From NCBI GenBank assembly GCA_017934975.1, contig JAGBIM010000019.1:1-64000 (forward strand): a stretch of DNA of 64,000 bases. Reading direction: 5' to 3'. Shown piece by piece: positions 58,590 to 64,000 of the stretch. Origin of the DNA: Clostridia bacterium. Lineage in GTDB: Bacteria > Bacillota > Clostridia > Oscillospirales > UBA644. The notes under the pieces are model-generated. The model made no database searches and was not told the DNA's origin. It was given only the letters and a program-made list of their open reading frames with translations. A program made the translations under genes and the position numbers. Numbering within the stretch: the first letter of the stretch is position 1; each line of letters begins with the position of its first letter.

Positions 58590-59672
58590 ATGCGCTGGTT
58601 TGCTTTTTATCTTCCTCAGTTTCACGAGGTAAAAGAAAATAACGAATGGTGGGGAAAAGGATTTACCGAATGGACCCACGTAAAGGCAGCAAAGCCTTTA
58701 TATAAGTCGCACGTTCAGCCTATTGTTCCGCAACGTAATAATTATTACGATCTGATGAATAAAGAAACGGTTCTTTGGCAGACGGATCTAATGAAACAAT
58801 ATGGAGTAGACGGATTCGTTTATTATCACTACTATTTTTGCGGACAAAAACTGTTGGAAAAGCCTGCGGAAAATTTGTTGATGTGGCAGGATATTGATCA
58901 GCCGTTTTTCTTTTGTTGGGCGAATCACACTTGGTATCAGGCAAAAAATGGCGAAAAGAAGGTTCTGAGGGAGCAGACCTACGGGCTTCCGGCAGATTGG
59001 GAAACGCATTTTCAATATTTGCTTCCCTTTTTCAAGGACGTGCGATATGAAAAGAAGGACAATAAACCCGTTTTCATGATATATAATCCCTTTTTTGAAG
59101 AAAAAAAAGAAATGATGGATTATTTTGACCGAAGATGCAAAGAGGAAGGTTTCTCCGGAATCTATATCATTGAAACCTTTGCGGACTCGTCGAAGCCTGA
59201 GAATTACGAAATTTTCCGTAATAATCTTTGTGTGCAGACGGAAAAGTCCTTCATCCGAGAGCCTTCTTATTCTACGTGTATTGAGAATCGCAAGCGGAAG
59301 TATTCTCCGCTTCGGATTTGGCGTGCGGTGGTGCGACGACTTGCTCAAAGAGGATTCGTACGCTGGGTGAACCGGTATAGCGGAAACAGACTGTATCACA
59401 CGATGCGAACGCAATCTCTTCGCGGCGACGATTTGTGTCACGGAGCATTTTTCTCTTGGGATAATACCCCTCGTCACGGAGCGCGGGGATACGTTATAAC
59501 GCCTCCCTCCAAAAAGCAGTTTATGCGCTATGCAGACAGTGTTCGAGAGGATGAATACGTGTTTATAAATGCGTGGAACGAATGGGCGGAGGGTATGATT
59601 CTGGAGCCTACGGAGCACGAGGGAACCCGCTATCTTGAATGGATCCGGGAATGGAATCAAAAGAACCGATAA
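58590..59672 (+). CDS. WbsX-type glycan biosynthesis protein, copy 2
   Basis: The 360-residue protein repeats the blocks of copy 1: RWFAFYLPQFHEVKENNEWWGKGFTEW, YGVDGFVYYHYYF, FFCWANHTWYQAKNG and FINAWNEWAEGMILEPTEHEG. It differs markedly elsewhere, so it likely handles a different linkage. AAAGGAG precedes the ATG at 58590, which is preferred over a TTG at 58584. Confidence 0.87.
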   Translation: MRWFAFYLPQFHEVKENNEWWGKGFTEWTHVKAAKPLYKSHVQPIVPQRNNYYDLMNKETVLWQTDLMKQYGVDGFVYYHYYFCGQKLLEKPAENLLMWQDIDQPFFFCWANHTWYQAKNGEKKVLREQTYGLPADWETHFQYLLPFFKDVRYEKKDNKPVFMIYNPFFEEKKEMMDYFDRRCKEEGFSGIYIIETFADSSKPENYEIFRNNLCVQTEKSFIREPSYSTCIENRKRKYSPLRIWRAVVRRLAQRGFVRWVNRYSGNRLYHTMRTQSLRGDDLCHGAFFSWDNTPRHGARGYVITPPSKKQFMRYADSVREDEYVFINAWNEWAEGMILEPTEHEGTRYLEWIREWNQKNR

Positions 59673-59690
59673 AACGAATGTGGAGCGATT

Positions 59691-60362
59691 ATGAAGCGCG
59701 CAATCAAAAAATTTATTTTACTCTTGTCCCGAGTGTTTTACAACCGTCCTCTACGGTCCTTTTTCGGAAAATGGCACAGTATTTTCCGTTGGAATGCCAC
59801 GTCCAAACTGCTAAAAAAGGTGGGCGAGGGCTCTTTTGTGCAAGGTGCGGTTCAGTTGCACGGCGGTGAGTATATTGAAATCGGCTCGTGCTTCAGTGCA
59901 GGGATTGGCCTCACACTGCAGGCCTGGGATTCCTACGCCGGGCAGAGTTCCTCCCCCCGTCTGGTTGTCGGGAATCACGTCATGTTGACCGATCACGTTC
60001 ATATTTCCTGTGCCGATTCGGTGGAAATTGGGGATAACGTTTTGATGGGGTCTTACGTGTTTGTTACGGATAATTCCCATGGAAACGCGGATTCTTCTTC
60101 CCTCGGGGTTCCTCCTCAGGAGCGCCCCTTGACGAGTAAAGGACCTGTGCGGATCGGGAAGAACGTCTGGATCGGTCGTGGAGCTGTCATTTTGCCCGGG
60201 GTGTCGGTGGGTGATAACGCCATTGTCGGCGCAAACAGCGTGGTTACCAAATCGGTTCCTGCCAACTGTGTGGTAGGGGGGATTCCCGCAAGAATTATTA
60301 AGTATTTGGACGGGAATTCTGAAGAATCCGGGGGGATAAGACATGATAAAACGCAGTATTAA
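59691..60362 (+). CDS. Hexapeptide-repeat acyltransferase
   Basis: LbH acyltransferases of the LacA/NodL kind acetylate sugars. The 223-residue protein has an N-terminal helical part (1-40) and then isoleucine-patch repeats: VVGNHVMLTDHVHIS, VEIGDNVLMGSYVFVTDNSH with the catalytic histidine region, PVRIGKNVWIGRGAVILPGVSVGDNAIVGANSVVTKSVPANCVVGG (shown in part). It may acetylate the 4-amino sugar predicted from the WecE-like gene or a backbone hydroxyl. It overlaps the flippase gene by 20 bp. Confidence 0.88.
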   Translation: MKRAIKKFILLLSRVFYNRPLRSFFGKWHSIFRWNATSKLLKKVGEGSFVQGAVQLHGGEYIEIGSCFSAGIGLTLQAWDSYAGQSSSPRLVVGNHVMLTDHVHISCADSVEIGDNVLMGSYVFVTDNSHGNADSSSLGVPPQERPLTSKGPVRIGKNVWIGRGAVILPGVSVGDNAIVGANSVVTKSVPANCVVGGIPARIIKYLDGNSEESGGIRHDKTQY

Positions 60363-61812
60363 AGTCAATACGGTGTTCAGTATTCTGAAGAGCGTATCTT
60401 CCGTGATTTTTCCTCTGATCACCTTTCCTTATATTTCTCGCGTCCTTTTGCCGGACAACGTAGGAAAAATTTCCTTCAGCAACAGTTACGTGAACTATTT
60501 TCTTCTCCTTGCCACCCTCGGGGTAACGGCCTATGCGGTGCGGGAGTTGTCTCGTGTGCGAGAGGACAAAAAAGCCTTTGAAAAACTTGCCGGGCAGATC
60601 TTTTCCATTAACGTCATTACTATGGCGGTGGCGTATCTGTGCCTCTTTTTGTCTTTGATTTTCTTACGTCCCCTGGATGATTATCGGGACCTGATCATTT
60701 TGCAAAGCTCCTTGCTTTTATGTGCCACGGTGGGCACCGACTGGGTCAACTCCGCTATGGAGGATTTCTCCTATATTACGATACGAGCCATCGCTTTTCA
60801 GCTCATTTCCCTTGTTGCCATGTTCCTCTTTGTGCGGGAGCCGGACGACTATGTTATTTACGCTTTTATTTCGGTCTTTCCTACGGGGGGGGCCAACATT
60901 CTGAATCTTTGGTATTGCCGTCGGTTTTGCAAAATCCGATTCACGCTCCACCCCGATTGGAAGCGGCATTTTTCGCCCATTCTTCAGTTGTTTGTTATGC
61001 AACTGGCACAGGTGGTCTTCAGTAATGCGGATATCCTGATGCTCGGGCTGATCCATAGCGATTACGAGGTGGGGGTCTATACGGTAGCCGTCCGGATTTA
61101 TACCATCCTCACCCAGCTTCTGGCCTCGGTCTTTTTGGTGGTTCTTCCTCGTCTTTCGGCCTACTACGGCGAGAATGATTATGAAAAAATCAATCCTCTT
61201 TTGCGGAAAATTCTCGGCTTTTTGGTGGCTTTTGGATTCCCTTGCCTCGTGGGGACGGCCTGCCTGTCTCGGGAGATTGTCACCATTATCGGCGGGGAAG
61301 CTTATCTGGGTGCCGCGCCGGTTCTGCAGCTTTTGATGGTTGCCTTGTTCTTTGCCTTGTTGGGCGGAAATTTTATCGGAAACGTGATCCTGATTCCTTC
61401 CCGAAGGGAAAAAACCTTTTTGTACGTTTGCTGTATTACGGCGGTGCTGAACGTAGTCCTGAACGGGATTTTGATTCCCTTCCTCGGGATTCTCGGGGCA
61501 GCGATTGCTACGGCGGCGTCCTCTTTTGCGATTTTTGCCATGCTGCTTCCTTCGTTGGAAAAGGAGATTCGCCTTGGCAAAATGCGGACGTTGTTTTTGC
61601 TTCCCCTCCTCGGGTGCGCTTGGATCGTGCTCGTTGCGGTCCTTTGCAATCTTTTGATTGGGGATATGTGGATTCGGATTTTCTGCACCGTGGGGGCCAG
61701 CGTCGCCGGGTACGGCGCGATCCTGTGGTTCGGGAAATACGAATTGGTTGCATCGGTTTGGAATGCGGTTTTAAGCAAATTTCGCAAGAAAGGGGAGTCT
61801 GTTCATGAGTAA
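60343..61812 (+). CDS. Polysaccharide flippase (Wzx-like)
   Basis: Wzx proteins move lipid-linked repeat units across the membrane. The 489-residue protein has 12-14 predicted helices and the MATE/PST start SVSSVIFPLITFPYISRVLLPDNVGKISF, with YFLLLATLGVTAYAVRELSRVRED. Length fits. The start overlaps the previous gene and its end overlaps the next one by 8 bp, so it is embedded in the transcript. Together with the Wzy-like gene at 50413 it points to a Wzx/Wzy-dependent pathway. Confidence 0.92.
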   Translation: MIKRSIKVNTVFSILKSVSSVIFPLITFPYISRVLLPDNVGKISFSNSYVNYFLLLATLGVTAYAVRELSRVREDKKAFEKLAGQIFSINVITMAVAYLCLFLSLIFLRPLDDYRDLIILQSSLLLCATVGTDWVNSAMEDFSYITIRAIAFQLISLVAMFLFVREPDDYVIYAFISVFPTGGANILNLWYCRRFCKIRFTLHPDWKRHFSPILQLFVMQLAQVVFSNADILMLGLIHSDYEVGVYTVAVRIYTILTQLLASVFLVVLPRLSAYYGENDYEKINPLLRKILGFLVAFGFPCLVGTACLSREIVTIIGGEAYLGAAPVLQLLMVALFFALLGGNFIGNVILIPSRREKTFLYVCCITAVLNVVLNGILIPFLGILGAAIATAASSFAIFAMLLPSLEKEIRLGKMRTLFLLPLLGCAWIVLVAVLCNLLIGDMWIRIFCTVGASVAGYGAILWFGKYELVASVWNAVLSKFRKKGESVHE

Positions 61813-63286
61813 AGAACACCTGCCTGTTTTGGGAAAAATGAAAAAAATTGCCCGAAAGGCTTTGGTTCGGGAACAATACGATAAAGTTCTTTCTGCGGTT
61901 GCCGTTGGAGCAGAACTCTTATATTCTTATAATCAAGAATACTGCGATGACGAGTTTGAAGAGATCCTTCTCTCGGTCAGCGATAAAATGTTCTCCAACC
62001 GCCCCCAATGGTCTCCCGATTCGGAAAAAAAGACCGTTCTGTTTTACGACGGGTTCGGAGAGGATACCCGTGGCCTTGCGTTAATCTTTCTGAAGGGATT
62101 GGTTCGCAAGGGATACCGCGTGGTCTATGCTACGGTGGATGCTGCACGGGGCAAGCAGCCCCAGATTGCAAGATCTACTGCGGAATACGGTATGGAATGG
62201 GTTTATCTTCCATGCAGAGAGAGTTATGTACAGTGGGCCGAGGCTTTGCACGAGACGTTTGAGAAATATCATCCCCATTCGGCCTTCTTCTATACCCTTC
62301 CCTATGACGTGACTGCTACGGTGGTTTTTGATCACTATCGGGATACGGTGAAGCGATACCAGATTGATCTGACCGACCACGCCTTTTGGCTTGGAAAAAA
62401 GGCCTTTGATATTTGTCTTGCTCTGCGGGACGTGGGGTCGAAGATTGCCGTTCATTATCGGGGAATCCCGGCGGAGCAGATTCGTATGCTTCCTTATTAC
62501 GCCCCCGTGGATATCGACGCTCCGTTTGAAGGATTTCCTTTCCCTATGGAAGGGAGGCGGCTGGTGTTCAGCGGCGGTGCTCTTTACAAGACGTTGGGCG
62601 ACAAGGACAACCTGTATTATAAGATGGTAGATTCTCTTTTGCGGGATCACGAGGACTTGGTTTTTCTGTATGCGGGATCCGGAGACGATTCTCAACTGAA
62701 GCGGATCTTGGAAAAATATCCCGACCGCGCCTTCTTTATTGCGGAGCGCAAAGACCTGTTTCAGGTTCTGAAACAATGCGTGTTTTATCTCAATACCTAT
62801 CCCATGTTCGGTGGAATGATGATGAATTTTGCCGCCCGTGCGGGAAAACTTCCTCTGACGTTGAAGCACAATAACGATGCGGACGGACTTCTGTTCAACC
62901 AAAAAGAGTTGGGTATCGAATACGATGCGGCGGAGGATCTGTTGGCCGATGCGGATCGCTTGCTTTCCGACGAGGCCTATCGGCAGGCCCGGGAGGCGAA
63001 ACTGTCCGAGTGCGTTATCACCCAGGATCGTTTTGAGGAAAACCTCGCTTCTCTGATCGAGAAGGGAAACACGGAATTCCCCATCTATACGGATCCTATT
63101 GACACTACAGAGTTCCGACGGGAATACATCACGCGCTTCCGCTACAAACAGGCAGTGCGGGAGTCCATTCTGTATTCTTCTTGCCACCGACCTTTGATTC
63201 CCTACTTCCCCGTTATCTTTGGGGGATACTTTGTCCGCGCAACCCTTTCAAAAATAAAAGCGAAATTCGGGAGAAAAAAAGCATGA
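61805..63286 (+). CDS. Glycosyltransferase, GT-B fold (GT4-like)
   Basis: The 493-residue protein has a helical N-terminal part (1-75), then DSEKKTVLFYDGFGEDTRGLALIFLKGLVRKGYRVVYAT as a Rossmann half, and a C-terminal domain with RRLVFSGGALYKTLGDKD, DLVFLYAGSGDDSQLKRIL and GGMMMNFAARAGKLPLTLKHN. These are the usual GT-B landmarks, though the donor-site glutamate pair is not clear. Its stop overlaps the start of the aminotransferase gene (ATGA). The acceptor and donor are unknown. Confidence 0.75.
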   Translation: MSKEHLPVLGKMKKIARKALVREQYDKVLSAVAVGAELLYSYNQEYCDDEFEEILLSVSDKMFSNRPQWSPDSEKKTVLFYDGFGEDTRGLALIFLKGLVRKGYRVVYATVDAARGKQPQIARSTAEYGMEWVYLPCRESYVQWAEALHETFEKYHPHSAFFYTLPYDVTATVVFDHYRDTVKRYQIDLTDHAFWLGKKAFDICLALRDVGSKIAVHYRGIPAEQIRMLPYYAPVDIDAPFEGFPFPMEGRRLVFSGGALYKTLGDKDNLYYKMVDSLLRDHEDLVFLYAGSGDDSQLKRILEKYPDRAFFIAERKDLFQVLKQCVFYLNTYPMFGGMMMNFAARAGKLPLTLKHNNDADGLLFNQKELGIEYDAAEDLLADADRLLSDEAYRQAREAKLSECVITQDRFEENLASLIEKGNTEFPIYTDPIDTTEFRREYITRFRYKQAVRESILYSSCHRPLIPYFPVIFGGYFVRATLSKIKAKFGRKKA

Positions 63287-64000
63287 TCAATTTTAACGTT
63301 CCTCCTTGCTGCGGCGACGAGCTGGGCTATCTGGAGCAGGCCATCAAAAACCGCAAGATCTGCGGGGATGGCGAGTTTACCAAAAAATGCAATCAATGGA
63401 TGGAAAATCGCTTTTCCGCCCAAAAGGTTCTTTTGACCACAAGCGGGACTACGGCTCTGGATATGGCCACGCTTCTTTGTGATTTCCAAGAAGGGGATGA
63501 GGTGATCCTTCCCAGTTTCACCTTTTCCAGTACCGCAACTTCTGCGGTTCTCGGCGGTGCAAAGCTTGTGTTCGTGGATATTCGTCCCGACACCATGAAC
63601 ATCGACGAGACCAAGATCGAGGCTGCCATCACGCCCCGGACGAAGGCCATCATCGTGGTGCATTACGCCGGTGTTGCCTGTGAGATGGATACGATTATGG
63701 AAATCGCCAAACGGTACGATTTGAAAGTGATTGAGGACGCGGCCCAGGGGGTTATGAGCTCTTACAAGGGGAAGGCCCTCGGAACCATCGGCGATTTCGG
63801 CTGCTATTCCTTCCACGAAACGAAGAATTATTCCATGGGAGAGGGGGGCGCTCTTCTGATCAACAACCCCCTCTACAACGAACGGGCTGAAATTCTGCGG
63901 GAAAAGGGCACGAACCGTGCAAAGTTCTTCCGCGGACAGGTGGATAAATATACCTGGGTGGATTTTGGCGACAGTTATCTTCCCAGCGAGTTGAACGCGG
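63283..64000 (+). CDS. WecE/FdtB-like sugar aminotransferase, cut by window end
   Basis: The 239 residues seen (the family has about 370-380) match DegT/DnrJ/EryC1 aminotransferases: FNVPPCCGDELGYLEQAI, TTSGTTALDMATLL, VHYAGVACEMD, and CYSFHETKNYSMGEGG with the PLP lysine in SFHETKN, a variant found in WecE (dTDP-4-keto-6-deoxyglucose transaminases). It would use the RfbB product and make dTDP-4-amino-4,6-dideoxygalactose. Any N-acyltransferase would lie outside the window or be the hexapeptide gene at 59691. The 3' end is missing. Confidence 0.85.
   Translation, partial: MINFNVPPCCGDELGYLEQAIKNRKICGDGEFTKKCNQWMENRFSAQKVLLTTSGTTALDMATLLCDFQEGDEVILPSFTFSSTATSAVLGGAKLVFVDIRPDTMNIDETKIEAAITPRTKAIIVVHYAGVACEMDTIMEIAKRYDLKVIEDAAQGVMSSYKGKALGTIGDFGCYSFHETKNYSMGEGGALLINNPLYNERAEILREKGTNRAKFFRGQVDKYTWVDFGDSYLPSELNA

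Overview
The window looks like a chromosomal piece of an uncultured, low-to-mid GC Gram-positive bacterium of the class Clostridia. Supporting signs are the ctsR-mcsA-mcsB-clpC operon with CtsR boxes, a T-box leader on thrS, a NiaR-controlled nadA/nadBC locus, a Gram-positive LexA (Cheo-type) box, TTGACA-N17-TATAAT promoters, strong AGGAGG ribosome sites, tRNA genes that encode CCA, and a miniature repeat common in gut Firmicutes. No rRNA, CRISPR array, prophage or complete insertion sequence was seen.

Layout. 1-1051 has no protein gene. It holds a repeat copy, a poly-C/G hairpin and three tandem promoter-to-terminator units that look like small structured RNAs of no family I recognise. 1052-10355 (+) carries minD, mgsA, hisS and aspS, then a GldA/F/G-like ABC system with a DUF4340 protein. 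10413-16465 (-) carries thrS under a T-box, an amidohydrolase, a small helical protein, tRNA-Gly, tRNA-Arg and tRNA-His, and a two-gene DNA repair pair (DUF4130 plus radical SAM) under predicted LexA boxes. 16788-21266 (+) is ctsR-mcsA-mcsB-clpC. 21267-21947 is a gene-free repeat island. 21948-26752 (-) is pflB-pflA plus two sugar-type enzymes, led by a ZTP (pfl-motif) riboswitch. 26983-32246 holds a PHP protein, a small lipoprotein, nadA, and the divergent nadB-nadC-niaR. 32300-38589 (-) has two tandem lipoprotein paralogues and a glycoside-hydrolase-like/MFS/GDPD operon.

38836-39019 are tRNA-Thr and tRNA-Tyr. Behind them lies a short AT-rich insert (39050-40740) with an alpha/beta hydrolase and a GNAT enzyme, probably acquired. 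40849-43949 is mtlD-like, an AAC(3)-family acetyltransferase and a second PHP protein. 44086-48949 is a zinc-ribbon membrane protein preceded by a 7-codon upstream ORF, then a three-gene ABC-2 exporter. 49153-64000 is a surface polysaccharide locus: glycosyltransferases, a Wzy-like polymerase, two WbsX-type proteins, rfbA-rfbB-rfbD-rfbC, a hexapeptide acyltransferase, a Wzx flippase and a WecE-like aminotransferase cut by the window end. RfbB makes dTDP-4-keto-6-deoxyglucose, which RfbC/RfbD can turn into dTDP-rhamnose and the WecE-like enzyme into a 4-amino sugar.

The least explained items are the three small RNAs with an internal tandem repeat, a shared 17-bp palindrome (TAWACCAAAACGGTWTA) upstream of three genes at two distant loci, the ZTP riboswitch placed over a pfl/sugar operon, and the upstream ORF before the zinc-ribbon gene. 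All assignments come from reading the sequence; no database search was run.
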